Positions 37,507 to 46,433 of a stretch of DNA of 64,000 bases are shown piece by piece. Location of the stretch: positions 992,001-1,056,000 of the forward strand of contig NZ_CP067102.1 of NCBI RefSeq assembly GCF_016616885.1. The letters are read 5' to 3'. The position numbers and the translations under genes were made by a program. Within the stretch, counting starts at the first letter, position 1. Each line of letters begins with the position of its first letter. Origin of the DNA: Bradyrhizobium diazoefficiens (GTDB lineage Bacteria > Pseudomonadota > Alphaproteobacteria > Rhizobiales > Xanthobacteraceae). The notes under the pieces were generated by a model. The model was not told the origin of the DNA. It saw only the letters and a list, made by a program, of their open reading frames with translations, and did no database searches.

Positions 37507-39408
37507 TCACGCGCTCTTCGCGGGCCAGGGGACGACCTGTCCCGACACCACCAGCCGGTCACGGCCGCTGTCCTTGGCGGCGTAGAGCGCGCGGTCCGCG
37601 GCAGCGACCAGCGTGCTTGAGTCCGAGGCCTGGGACGGAAGGCTCGTCGCGGCGCCGACACTGACAGTCACCAGCCGGGAGGGCGGATTCTGCGCATGCA
37701 GCATGGCGAGATCGTGCAGCGCCTGGCGAATCCCTTCGCCGACCTCGACGCAGCCGTCCGGACCGGTGTTCGGCAACAGCACGGCGAACTCCTCGCCGCC
37801 GTAGCGCGCGGCGAGGTCGGCAGGGCGCCTGGCGATAGCGGATAGAATCCGGCCCAGCGCGCGCAGGCACCCGTCGCCTGCCAGATGTCCGTAATGGTCG
37901 TTGAACTTCTTGAAATGGTCGACGTCGATCAGCAGGAGCGATAGCTGCGTGCCGTCGCGCCGGGCGCGCGCCCATTCGTCGGCGAGGTGTTCGTCGAATG
38001 CGCGCCGGTTGGCGAGGCCGGTGAGAGCGTCGGTGGCCGCAAGCGAGGCGAGCTTGTCCTGAAGATCCTTCTGCTCGGTGATATCGCGCATGACAGCGAC
38101 GACGCCGTCGATCTCGCCATTGTCAGCCGCCGGGGTCACGTGCAGTGCCGCCTCGGCCCAGATCTCGCCCTTGTCGCGATGACGCTGGCGATAGACGAAC
38201 CGCGCCTCCTCGGCCTCGCCGTTCTTCAGCGCGGAGATGACCTGCTCGACCCGTTCCATGTCATCCGGGTGGATGCCGGCCAGGGCCGACGTGTCCAGCA
38301 GTTCTTCGGCCGACCAGCCGGTGATGCGCACGCACGAGGGAGAGACGTAGATCAGCCGGTTATCCAGCCCGATCCGGGTCACCATGTCGCTGGATTGCTC
38401 GGCCAGCAGGCGGAAATTTGCTTCCTTGGCGGCCAGGGCCTGTGCCATGCGCTGCCGGTGCAGCAACTGACGGACCAGGTAAAGGCCGATCACCGCGATC
38501 AGTAGCACGAGCCCCAGGACGAAGATCATGCGGGTGGCCGCGGCGTGTCGCCAGGGGGCCAGCACGTCGTCCTGCGACTTGCTCGCCAGCACCATCAGCG
38601 GATAGTTGCTGCTGCGCTGGTAGTAGCTCAGCCGCTGCACGCCATCGATCGGCGATCTGAAATAGTAGACCGCCGCGGCGGGACGACTTTCCCGTTCCCT
38701 GAACAACGGCGCGTTGGACAGGTCCCGCCCGACGTAAGCTCCGCTCTCGTCATGGGCCCGCGCCAGCATGATGCCGGCGTTGTTGAGCAGCGATGCCGAG
38801 CCATTAGGCCCGACGTCGAATCGTTCGTAGAATTTTGCGAAATAGGCGACGTCGATCGTGAGCAGGACCACGCCGGCGAAGCTGCCGTCGGGATGGTTGA
38901 TCCGGCGCGACGCCGTGATGATCCACTGACCGCCGGAGCGACTCTTGACGGGGCGGCCGATGAGCGTGCCCTTCTCCGGGGAGTCGCGGTGCTGCCGGAA
39001 ATATTCGCGGTCGCTGTTGTTGAGCCCGGAGAAGTCGACATGCTCAGTGGTGGCAAGCCAGCGGCCGGTCTCGTCATAGACGAAGATGCCGCGAATGCGG
39101 TCCGACGATTTGCGGATCGGCAAATAGGCCTGGAGCTTTGCGATCGAGTCCGGGCCCAATCCGTCGAGCTCGAGCCGGTGGACCAGCCCGACCAGGATCG
39201 TATCGGCAAGCTCGAACGTGTCGTCAGCGTGCTGGATCAGCGAATGCGCCAGATTGGCGACGTCGATCTCGGCGCTCCTGAGCTCCGCATTGCGCGTTTC
39301 CCATTCGCGCCAGGCGCTCAAGCCGAGAATCGTCACGCAGATCAGCGCGACGAACCCCGCCGCCCAGAGCGGTAGGTGCGCCTTGCCGAGTTCGCGGCTG
39401 GTGACCAT
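37507..39408 (-). CDS. Membrane diguanylate cyclase: cache, PAS and GGDEF domains
   Basis: A 633-residue signalling protein. A membrane segment at about 12-32 and a second near 295-315 enclose a periplasmic double-cache sensor. A PAS domain follows at about 330-450, then a GGDEF domain at about 465-625. The active site is Y-G-G-E-E-F, and the inhibitory site R-P-A-D stands five residues before it. It should make cyclic di-GMP with product inhibition. The ATG at 39408 has GGAG 8 bp upstream; an ATG at 39465 is possible. No EAL domain is present. Confidence 0.92.
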   Translation of the reverse strand: MVTSRELGKAHLPLWAAGFVALICVTILGLSAWREWETRNAELRSAEIDVANLAHSLIQHADDTFELADTILVGLVHRLELDGLGPDSIAKLQAYLPIRKSSDRIRGIFVYDETGRWLATTEHVDFSGLNNSDREYFRQHRDSPEKGTLIGRPVKSRSGGQWIITASRRINHPDGSFAGVVLLTIDVAYFAKFYERFDVGPNGSASLLNNAGIMLARAHDESGAYVGRDLSNAPLFRERESRPAAAVYYFRSPIDGVQRLSYYQRSSNYPLMVLASKSQDDVLAPWRHAAATRMIFVLGLVLLIAVIGLYLVRQLLHRQRMAQALAAKEANFRLLAEQSSDMVTRIGLDNRLIYVSPSCVRITGWSAEELLDTSALAGIHPDDMERVEQVISALKNGEAEEARFVYRQRHRDKGEIWAEAALHVTPAADNGEIDGVVAVMRDITEQKDLQDKLASLAATDALTGLANRRAFDEHLADEWARARRDGTQLSLLLIDVDHFKKFNDHYGHLAGDGCLRALGRILSAIARRPADLAARYGGEEFAVLLPNTGPDGCVEVGEGIRQALHDLAMLHAQNPPSRLVTVSVGAATSLPSQASDSSTLVAAADRALYAAKDSGRDRLVVSGQVVPWPAKSA

Positions 39409-39588
39409 CGGGTCTGCTCCAATTCGGTGCAAACCTCTCACTTTGGCCTTAACGGCCTGTTGCAAGAACCGTGACGATTGCGCGGGGCCGTAGTCAACCG
39501 GTGAGGATTGTCGGCGTTTTTATCAACTCTCGTCGGCGGATGTTAACCACGCTGCCGCGGCGGGATGGCTTGCCTCGCGTTCGCCGCG

Positions 39589-39810
39589 TCACTCATCCAG
39601 CGTGAACCCGACGCGCAGCGTCACCTGGTAGTGCCGCACGGCGCCGTTCTCGATGTGGCCGCGTGTCTGCACCACCTCGAACCATTTCATCTCTCGCACG
39701 GTCTTGGACGCGCGGCTGATCGCGTTCTTGATCGCGTCCTCGATCGAGGTCTCGGACGATCCGACCAGTTCCAGGATCTTGTAGACATGATCCTTCTCGG
39801 CTGCGGGCAT
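39589..39810 (-). CDS. Dodecin, flavin/CoA-binding storage protein
   Basis: A 73-residue dodecin. The whole family pattern is present: [11 protein letters not shown] near the start, A-I-S-R-A-S-K-T-V in the middle and W-F-E-V-V-Q-T-R-G, then V-T-L-R-V-G-F-T-L at the end. Twelve copies form a hollow sphere that binds flavins and CoA. The trapping Trp is present. The ATG at 39810 is the family start. An EcfG-type promoter match lies upstream, so stress induction is likely. Confidence 0.93.
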   Translation of the reverse strand: MPAAEKDHVYKILELVGSSETSIEDAIKNAISRASKTVREMKWFEVVQTRGHIENGAVRHYQVTLRVGFTLDE

Positions 39811-39865
39811 GGTGGGCCTCCATCGGTTCTGATGCGCCACGCGCCACCGCGCGGCCTTTCAACTG

Positions 39866-39891
39866 AACGGGCAGCCTGCCTTTCCGGTTCC
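39866..39891 (-). promoter_or_regulatory. EcfG-type general-stress promoter of dodecin
   Basis: On the minus strand GGAAC, 17 bases, CGTT, with the -10 element 56 bp upstream of the dodecin start. It matches the EcfG consensus of alphaproteobacteria. Confidence 0.6.
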
Positions 39892-39917
39892 GTCGTCCAC
39901 CGCGGCCCATATGCGGG

Positions 39918-41162
39918 CTATTCGAGGACGCGCGCCGGCGCGCCAACCTCGGCAGCGGTGGCCGGCAGCGCGTTGCGCCACATCATCATCAGCAGCATCG
40001 CCAGCAGGACCATCAGCGCGGCGCCGGCGATCGCCGGCTTGAAGCTCTCGTCGAAGCCGGAGGCGAGGCTCGTCGATTGCAGCAAGCCGTAAGCGCCGGC
40101 CAGCATCAACAGGGCGTACATGAGGCTACGCTCGCGCGGGCTGGCCACCTTGGGGAGATCCGGGAGGATCAGCGCCAGACCAATTCCTGTGATGGGCAGG
40201 TCATAGTCATAGGCATAGGGGCTGATCATCACCGAGACCAGCGCGGCGATGCCGAGCGTGAACGAGGAAGGCATCGCGCGAACAATGCCAAGTACGACGA
40301 TCGCGAGCGCAAGGCCCGCAATCGTGGCCTGGCCCCAGAACGCACCGCTTGCAGGGACGCCGGAATTGTACAGCGCCGCATAGCCCGAGATCATCCGGAA
40401 CAGGGGATACAAGCCCTGCTCGAGCAAGCTCGCCGACTCCTTGATCGCACCCAGCCACGCGAGCCAAGTCTGCGGCCCGAAGGCGAGGGTGCAAACAAGC
40501 GAGCTCACGAGCACGACTGCTGCGGCGACGGCGATCGTCGCCCAGCGCCGGTTCGCGAGCAGATAGAGGCTGATGGCAACGGCGAGATGCGGCTTGATGA
40601 CCATGGCGCCGAGCGCGAGCCCCGCGAGCACCTGGCGTCTCTCGGCATGGATGCAGACGAGCCCGATCAGCGCACCTGTGAGGAATCCATTTTGTCCGCA
40701 GCCAATTGTGATCGCGATCGCCGGAAACAGGATGACGAGGACCTGTGCAAAGTGCTCTCCCGCAAGCTTGCGCAGCGTCATCAGATAAGCCACGAGCGTC
40801 GTTCCGGTGAACAACGCGTAGGCCGCCCAGGTCGGCAGGAAAGCGAGCGGCGCAAGCAGCAGGTCGAATTGGGGCGGGTACGTCCAGGGCATGAAGCCGG
40901 TGGCGCCGCCCGGCTGGCTCGCCTGCATCTTCATGAACGCCGCGAACTGGTAGGTCAGATCGAGATCGCCGAGCCAGATCCGTTGTGCGACGAGGTGAAA
41001 GGCCGCGAAATCGGGCACCTGCTGGTCGTACCGGAAACCCCACCGGAAGAACCAGTAAATCTTCAGAGCAAAGATTGTCGCCAGTGCCCCAACGACGACG
41101 CGCTCATAGAGCGTGCGCTTCGACGCCTGCGATCGAACGGACTCCAGCGTTTCGGCGAACAT
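39918..41162 (-). CDS. DUF2029 / glycosyltransferase-87 integral membrane protein
   Basis: A 414-residue protein with about eleven hydrophobic segments. The first periplasmic loop has D-F-A-A-F-H-L-V-A-Q-R-I-W, typical of the polyprenol-phosphate mannosyltransferase-like family GT87 (DUF2029), where an Asp in this loop is catalytic. It may move a sugar from a lipid carrier to a periplasmic acceptor. The acceptor cannot be told. It lies alone, with no glycan genes next to it. Confidence 0.8.
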   Translation of the reverse strand: MFAETLESVRSQASKRTLYERVVVGALATIFALKIYWFFRWGFRYDQQVPDFAAFHLVAQRIWLGDLDLTYQFAAFMKMQASQPGGATGFMPWTYPPQFDLLLAPLAFLPTWAAYALFTGTTLVAYLMTLRKLAGEHFAQVLVILFPAIAITIGCGQNGFLTGALIGLVCIHAERRQVLAGLALGAMVIKPHLAVAISLYLLANRRWATIAVAAAVVLVSSLVCTLAFGPQTWLAWLGAIKESASLLEQGLYPLFRMISGYAALYNSGVPASGAFWGQATIAGLALAIVVLGIVRAMPSSFTLGIAALVSVMISPYAYDYDLPITGIGLALILPDLPKVASPRERSLMYALLMLAGAYGLLQSTSLASGFDESFKPAIAGAALMVLLAMLLMMMWRNALPATAAEVGAPARVLE

Positions 41163-41394
41163 GAGAATGAAGCGACCTGGCGTGATGCGATGGTGGACGT
41201 GCCACGGAACTCTGCGGCCGAGCTTGCCGGCTCAGGCTTAACGGACGGTGACGAACCGTTCGTGTCTGCCCAGAATCGCAGTGAACCAGAAAACTGGACG
41301 CCCAGGCGCTCATCGTCATTAACGAAATGCTGACGTCGCGGGTCGGCAATGGCCCGGCGGAAATAGGAATGCGATCGGAGTGTGAGATAAATCC

Positions 41395-41952
41395 CTACGG
41401 ATCCAGCTCCGTATCCCAGTAGAGATAGTCGAGCCAGCTGTCGTGCAGGTAGTTCGGCGGGAACAGGCGGCCGTTGCGATGGAGCTGGTGCACGGTCGGG
41501 GCGAAAGCGTGCTGGCGCGGAAACATTTTGGCCTGCACGGGCGTGAGATTGCCTTTGCGCAGGTTACAGGGCGAGCACGCCGCGACCACGTTTTCCCAGG
41601 TGGTCTGGCCGCCTTTGCTGCGCGGGATGATGTGATCGAAGGTGAGGTCTTCGGGCGAGCCGCAATATTGGCAGGCGAAACGATCGCGCAGGAACACGTT
41701 GAACCGGGTGAAGGCGGGATGCGTAGTCGGCTTGACGAAGGATTTGAGCGAGACCACGCTCGGCAGCTGCATTTGCAGCGTGGGGCTGTGAACCGCCTGA
41801 TCGTAATGCGCGACGATATTGACGCGATCGAGGAACACCGCCTTGATCGCGTCCTGCCACGACCACAGAGACAGTGGGTAGTAACTCAGCGGCCGGAAGT
41901 CCGCGTTCAGGACCAGCACCGGCCAACTGCCTTGCGAGACATGTGCGTTCAA
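41395..41952 (-). CDS. HNH endonuclease
   Basis: A 185-residue protein with a complete HNH motif near residues 95-145: C-Q-Y-C-G, then L-T-F-D-H-I-I-P-R-S-K-G-G, then W-E-N-V-V-A-A-C-S-P-C-N. The four cysteines bind zinc and the D-H starts the catalytic site. The N-terminal 80 residues (V-L-N-A-D-F-R-P-L-S-Y-Y-P-L) are typical of a housekeeping HNH family in Alphaproteobacteria. It is not next to a methylase or phage gene, so a restriction role is unlikely. A dyad lies upstream. Confidence 0.92.
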   Translation of the reverse strand: MNAHVSQGSWPVLVLNADFRPLSYYPLSLWSWQDAIKAVFLDRVNIVAHYDQAVHSPTLQMQLPSVVSLKSFVKPTTHPAFTRFNVFLRDRFACQYCGSPEDLTFDHIIPRSKGGQTTWENVVAACSPCNLRKGNLTPVQAKMFPRQHAFAPTVHQLHRNGRLFPPNYLHDSWLDYLYWDTELDP

Positions 41953-41988
41953 GTAACGCTCCCGGCCTCCAATATACGCTGCGAAGCA

Positions 41989-42011
41989 GCATGTATTGAC
42001 ATACTACATGC
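41989..42011. promoter_or_regulatory. Dyad in the HNH gene promoter
   Basis: GCATGTA and TACATGC face each other across 9 bases, and inside lies GTAT-TGAC-ATAC. It is 37 bp upstream of the HNH start. A nested palindrome of this kind is a plausible operator or strong structured 5' region. Confidence 0.5.
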
Positions 42012-42171
42012 AGCGTGACGGGATTGTGAAGCCCGTTGAGCGACTTATTCAGGTGCAAGCAATACGGCGGCGGGGTGGCAAGCGCTCAAAAACGCCGCGA
42101 TTTGGGGAGGGCGCCAGGGAGCCGGCGCGGAACTGCATCGACCAGCCCTCGTGACTTGCGTAGCCGCCGCT

Positions 42172-43257
42172 TTACCCGAGCAGCGAGAGCATGTGGCCCT
42201 GCTCAGGCGGAATGCGCCCCTTCAGCGTGTCGAGATAGACCTGCCGCACCGCGTCGGGCCCGCGGCTCTCGACGACACTCAGGCATCGCTGCAGCATCGG
42301 TGCAAAGCCCGACCATGCCGCGCCAAAGCGCTGCTCGATGCCGCCCGGACCCCATTCCTTGGCACGCTTGGGGATCTGGTCGGGAGCGGAGAACCACCGC
42401 GGCTTCGCGCCGGGCAATTCGCCCTCGTCGGGCTCGGTGGCGCGATGCGTCAAGCCGACGCGCATGGAGCATTTCATCTGATCGACAAAATGCCGGTGCA
42501 GTTCGGCGCGCAGTGCGCTGTTGCCGGCCATATCGATGAAAGCGACGGGCGCATCCGCTGGCAGCGACGCGATGCGATCATAAGTGACGACCTCGTCATA
42601 GCAACTGAGCGAGGTGACGAAGCCGGTGTTGCCGGCCGAAGTCAGGCCGATCACCTTGCAGCCGCGCATGTGCAGCAGATGGCCGAGCCCGAACGCAGTC
42701 TTGCTCGACGCGCTCGAGAGCAGCACGGTGCGCGCGCCGAAATCGTCGTTTTCAGTCAGGAAGTCATCGACCAGGAACGACAGCATGAACAGCGGCCGCA
42801 GCAGCGCCTGATAGTCGCCCTGCTTGCCGGCATAGGCGGCGTCGCCGCCGATGCGCGCATAGGCGTTATACACCGGCGCCACGCCTTGCCGGTGCGCGGC
42901 ACCGTCGCGCAGGCCGCGCTTGCTGACATCGGTTGCTTCGATCACCAGATGCGTCGCCATCGGAAAATAGCCGAACAGCCGCTCGCCGACGGGCACATTC
43001 GGATGTTTCGAGGCGATGACGTCGCCAAAGCCCCACACCGGAATGTTGCCGAAGCCCGCGGGTGCGGGAAACAGCTGCCAGTATTTCAGCTCCTCGCCGA
43101 GCACGGCATAGGTGACATTGTTCGCGGTCAGCGCAAAGCGGTCGACCTTCACCAGCAGCGCATCTTGCGGCAGCGTGTCGATCTCAGGGAGCGTGGTTGC
43201 GATCGTCTTGCACGTTTCAAAATCGTCGCGCGCAACGATGAAGTCGGTGGCTGTCAT
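42172..43257 (-). CDS. DUF2855 family protein
   Basis: A 361-residue protein resembling the DUF2855 family, distantly related to zinc-free quinone oxidoreductases. An N-terminal barrel (L-V-K-V-D-R-F-A-L-T-A-N-N-V-T-Y-A) is followed by a nucleotide-fold segment (L-L-S-S-A-S-S-K-T-A-F-G-L near residue 180). No reaction has been assigned that I know of. I chose the ATG at 43257; the frame continues to a GTG at 43302. It starts about 75 bp after the neighbouring glycosylase gene on the same strand. Confidence 0.82.
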   Translation of the reverse strand: MTATDFIVARDDFETCKTIATTLPEIDTLPQDALLVKVDRFALTANNVTYAVLGEELKYWQLFPAPAGFGNIPVWGFGDVIASKHPNVPVGERLFGYFPMATHLVIEATDVSKRGLRDGAAHRQGVAPVYNAYARIGGDAAYAGKQGDYQALLRPLFMLSFLVDDFLTENDDFGARTVLLSSASSKTAFGLGHLLHMRGCKVIGLTSAGNTGFVTSLSCYDEVVTYDRIASLPADAPVAFIDMAGNSALRAELHRHFVDQMKCSMRVGLTHRATEPDEGELPGAKPRWFSAPDQIPKRAKEWGPGGIEQRFGAAWSGFAPMLQRCLSVVESRGPDAVRQVYLDTLKGRIPPEQGHMLSLLG

Positions 43258-43332
43258 GATGTCGGATCCCGGCTGGGTCTGTGCGGGCATCTCATCGATC
43301 ACGCACGTGTCGTTTACAACAGCAACATAGTT

Positions 43333-43998
43333 TTAAACGTTGTTCGGCGGCCTGCCCGCGATCACGCCTTCGCGGTTCTTGATCGCGCGATAGTAGCTCC
43401 ACCACAGATGCGCCGCGGCCCCGCGCAGCGGCCGCCATGGTTCTGCAAGCGGCGCCATCTGCTTTTCCGTCGGCCGGGCCTTCAGCCCCAGGCCAACCTT
43501 GATCCCCTCCTGCACGGCGATGTCGCCGGCCGGCCAGGCATCGCCATGGCCGAGGCAGAACAGCAGATAGACATCGGCCGTCCACGGCCCGATGCCCGGC
43601 AGCGCAATCAGTGTATGGTGCGCGGCCTCGGCGTCTTCTTCCGCGAGCACGTCGAGGTTCAGCCGCTGCGCGGTGAGCTCGCGCGCGAGATGTTTCAGCG
43701 TCTTGATCTTGGCCGCGGACAGGCCAAGCCGTCCCAGCCGGTCGGTGCGGGCACGGCGTACCGCCTCATGATCGAACGGATCGAAGGCGGCCGACAGCCG
43801 CCCCCAGATCGCCGCGGCGCTCGCGGTGGAGAGCTGTTGTCCGCAGACGATGTGCGCAAGCCCCGTGAAACCCGGCTCGCGCCGCCGCAAAGCGGGCATG
43901 CCGGCGATCTCGAGCACGGGCTTGAGGCGGGGATCGCGCTTGACCAGCGCGTGGACGGCTTCTTCGAGATCGGACTGGGTTTCGAGGTGGATAGGCAT
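43333..43998 (-). CDS. AlkA-type DNA-3-methyladenine glycosylase
   Basis: A 221-residue HhH-GPD DNA glycosylase. The helix-hairpin-helix is L-P-G-I-G-P-W-T-A-D-V-Y near residue 130 and the catalytic Asp lies in P-A-G-D-I-A-V near 155. The early V-C-G-Q-Q-L-S segment is typical. It lacks the N-terminal beta domain of E. coli AlkA, as expected for the short Mag-like group. It removes alkylated bases. Starts at 43998 or 44016 are possible. Confidence 0.88.
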   Translation of the reverse strand: MPIHLETQSDLEEAVHALVKRDPRLKPVLEIAGMPALRRREPGFTGLAHIVCGQQLSTASAAAIWGRLSAAFDPFDHEAVRRARTDRLGRLGLSAAKIKTLKHLARELTAQRLNLDVLAEEDAEAAHHTLIALPGIGPWTADVYLLFCLGHGDAWPAGDIAVQEGIKVGLGLKARPTEKQMAPLAEPWRPLRGAAAHLWWSYYRAIKNREGVIAGRPPNNV

Positions 43999-44048
43999 TG
44001 TTGCTCTGTTTGTCATGCGGGCTTGACCCCGTGCCGAATATCTTACTC

Positions 44049-44130
44049 CGTCATTCCGGGGCGATGCGAAGCACCGAACCCGGGATCTCGAGATTCCGGG
44101 CTCGGTCCTGCGGACCGCCCCGGAATGACG
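44049..44130. repeat. Palindromic intergenic repeat before gluQRS
   Basis: CGTCATTCCGGGGCG at the left is mirrored by CGCCCCGGAATGACG at the right, with further complementary segments inside (CCCGGGATCTCG, GAGATTCCGGG-like). It is a common Bradyrhizobium-type element. Confidence 0.75.
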
Positions 44131-44170
44131 GCCGTCGCGGTCAAGCCCGGCCATGACGAGATCTTTGTAT

Positions 44171-45076
44171 ATGAAGCCACCCGTTTTCCGATTTGCCCCC
44201 AGCCCGAACGGCTTGCTGCATCTCGGCCACGCCTATTCGGCGCTACTCAATTTCGACCGTGCGCGCGAAACCGGCGGGCGGCTGTTGCTGCGGATCGAGG
44301 ACATCGACGCGACGCGCTGCCGGCCGGAGTTCGAGACGGCGATCTACGAGGATCTCGCCTGGCTGGGGATCGCCTGGGAGACGCCGGTGCGGCGGCAGTC
44401 GGAGCATCTCGCCGAATATCGCGCTGCGCTGGAAAAACTCGCCGCGCTCGGCCTCGTCTATCCCGCCTTCGAGAGCCGCGCCGAGATCGCCAAGCTCGTG
44501 GCTGCGCGCGAGGCCGATGGACCATGGCGGCGCGATCCCGACGGCGCGCCGCTCTATCCTGGCGATGCGAAATCGCTGCTGGCCAGCGAGCGGTCGCGTC
44601 TGATCGATACCGGCGCCCCTTACGCGCTGCGGCTCGACATGGCGGCGGCCTGCCGGCGCGTCGCCGGCCTGACCTGGATCGAATTGGGCGAGGGCCCTGA
44701 TGGCGAGCGCGGCATGGTCGCGGCGCGGCCCGAGGCGTGGGGCGACGTGATCCTGGCGCGCAAGGAGACGCCGACCAGCTACCATCTGGCCGTGGTGGTC
44801 GACGACGCGCTCCAGGGCGTGAGCGAGATCGTGCGCGGCCAGGACCTATTTCATGCCACCTCGGTCCACCGCCTGCTCCAGGTTTTGCTCGGCCTGCCGG
44901 AGCCCGTCTACCGCCACCACCTCCTGATTCGCGACGCCAACCGGCGGAAGCTGTCGAAATCGAGTCAGGCAATGGGTCTGCGGGAGTTGCGCGCCGCCGG
45001 CGCCACGCCTGCCGCCATCTGTCAGCTGGTGGGATTAGGTCAAGTTTCTCTGGGGGTTAGCCAAACGCCGCCGTGA
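44171..45076 (+). CDS. gluQRS: Glutamyl-Q tRNA(Asp) synthetase
   Basis: A 301-residue truncated GluRS paralogue. The HIGH motif appears as H-L-G-H near residue 20, and the KMSKS motif as K-L-S-K-S near 263. It attaches glutamate to queuosine in tRNA-Asp. The zinc site seen in E. coli (C-x-C near residue 100, then another Cys) is absent here. The matching region reads Y-P-A-F-E-S-R, with no cysteine. The ATG at 44171 is placed by family alignment. Confidence 0.92.
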   Translation: MKPPVFRFAPSPNGLLHLGHAYSALLNFDRARETGGRLLLRIEDIDATRCRPEFETAIYEDLAWLGIAWETPVRRQSEHLAEYRAALEKLAALGLVYPAFESRAEIAKLVAAREADGPWRRDPDGAPLYPGDAKSLLASERSRLIDTGAPYALRLDMAAACRRVAGLTWIELGEGPDGERGMVAARPEAWGDVILARKETPTSYHLAVVVDDALQGVSEIVRGQDLFHATSVHRLLQVLLGLPEPVYRHHLLIRDANRRKLSKSSQAMGLRELRAAGATPAAICQLVGLGQVSLGVSQTPP

Positions 45077-45149
45077 CTCCGGGGGTTCCGCCGTGCCATG
45101 CTTGGCCCCGGGAGCCCGGGGTTCGAAGGGGATGCTTCGAAGGGGAATT

Positions 45150-46433
45150 ATGGCGGCGAAAACGCGCGCAGCGCGCACCACGCGAAAGTCCAGGCAACCG
45201 CCTCGGAAGCGGTCCGGGGCGGCCGGGAGGTTGCGCAAGCGCGGCACCAAAATTGGCGCAATGTCCGTCGCGCCCGACGTGATCCAGGCGGCGCTCGCGG
45301 CGTTTGCCCACGAGGTCCGCACGCCCCTGACCGGCATTCTCGCAATCAGCGACCTGCTGTCGACCTCCGATCTCGGCGAGCGGGAGCGGCGCTGGGCCGA
45401 CACCATCAAGGCCGGTGCCGAGCATCTGGCGAACCTTGCCACGCTGTTCGTCGATGCCGCCAAGACCGGCAAGGGCGCGGGCGGCAGCACATTGCGGCAG
45501 GATTTGTTCGATCTGCGGGCGCTTGCCCGCAGCACCGGCGATTCGCTTGCCGGCCGCGCCGCCGCCAAGGGGCTCCAGGCCGAGGTCGAGATCTCCGACA
45601 AGCTCGCGGGCCTCGTCGTTGGCGATCCCGTCCGCCTCCGCGCCGCGCTCGAGAACCTGATCGACAATGCGGTCAAATTCACCGACCAGGGTGGCGTTGC
45701 GATCTCGGCGGTGCCGTGGCGTCCCGCCAAAAGCAAGGGAAGGGGCAAGGATAAAGCCAAGCACCGGGTGGGCGTTGCCTTCGCGGTGTCCGACAGCGGC
45801 ATCGGCCTGACCATGGCCGAGATCAAGCGGCTGTTTCGCCCGTTCACCCAGGCCAATGTCACCATCTCCTCGCGCTTCGGCGGCGCCGGGCTCGGTCTGT
45901 CCTCGGTGAAGCAATTGGCGCGCGCGATGGGCGGCGACATCACGGTCGCGCCGCGGCGCGGTGGTGGCGCCACATTCACGCTGACCGTCGCGCTGGATGC
46001 GGCGGGGCCGGCGAAGTCGCGCAAGGCCAACGGCAATGAGGCGGATACGCTCGCGGCGCTGCGCGTGCTCAGCGTTGAAGACAATCCATTTGGCCGTGTC
46101 GTGCTCAACACGATTCTGACCGAGCTCGGCCATCATGCCGAGTTCATCGGGCGCGGCGAGGACGCGGTGAACCGGCTCGCGCAAGGCGGCTTCGATGCGG
46201 TGCTGATGGACATGGTTTTGCCGGGCATCAACGGCGTCGAGGCAATCCGGCGGATCCGTACGATGGAAGCGCCGCAGGCTCAGATCCCGATCATCGGCGT
46301 ATCCGGTCGCGGCGAAGACGAGGCGGCGTCGCGCGAGGCCGGCGCCGACGCCTTCCTGGTCAAGCCTGTGTCCCCGCGGGCTTTAGCGACTGCGCTGCTT
46401 GAAGCGAGACGCCGTGAGGAAGCCGCGACTTGA
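45150..46433 (+). CDS. Hybrid sensor histidine kinase/response regulator
   Basis: A 427-residue cytoplasmic protein. A basic N-terminal 40 residues are followed by HisKA with the phospho-accepting His in F-A-H-E-V-R-T-P-L near residue 60. HATPase_c follows (N-A-V-K-F-T-D-Q-G, then F-G-G-A-G-L-G-L-S). A C-terminal receiver has Asp in V-L-M-D-M-V-L-P. No membrane segment or sensor domain is visible. It resembles rhizobial soluble hybrid kinases. The ATG at 45150 has AAGGGG 5 bp upstream. Its last 74 bp overlap the convergent YihY gene. Confidence 0.92.
   Translation: MAAKTRAARTTRKSRQPPRKRSGAAGRLRKRGTKIGAMSVAPDVIQAALAAFAHEVRTPLTGILAISDLLSTSDLGERERRWADTIKAGAEHLANLATLFVDAAKTGKGAGGSTLRQDLFDLRALARSTGDSLAGRAAAKGLQAEVEISDKLAGLVVGDPVRLRAALENLIDNAVKFTDQGGVAISAVPWRPAKSKGRGKDKAKHRVGVAFAVSDSGIGLTMAEIKRLFRPFTQANVTISSRFGGAGLGLSSVKQLARAMGGDITVAPRRGGGATFTLTVALDAAGPAKSRKANGNEADTLAALRVLSVEDNPFGRVVLNTILTELGHHAEFIGRGEDAVNRLAQGGFDAVLMDMVLPGINGVEAIRRIRTMEAPQAQIPIIGVSGRGEDEAASREAGADAFLVKPVSPRALATALLEARRREEAAT

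Noticed and set aside
41395..41952. HNH gene as part of a restriction or defence system
   Set aside because: There is no methylase, helicase or phage gene nearby, and the protein fits a housekeeping HNH family.
42151..44700. An 849-codon open frame on the plus strand
   Set aside because: It is antisense to DUF2855 and the glycosylase and runs out of frame into gluQRS. It has no domain or ribosome site.
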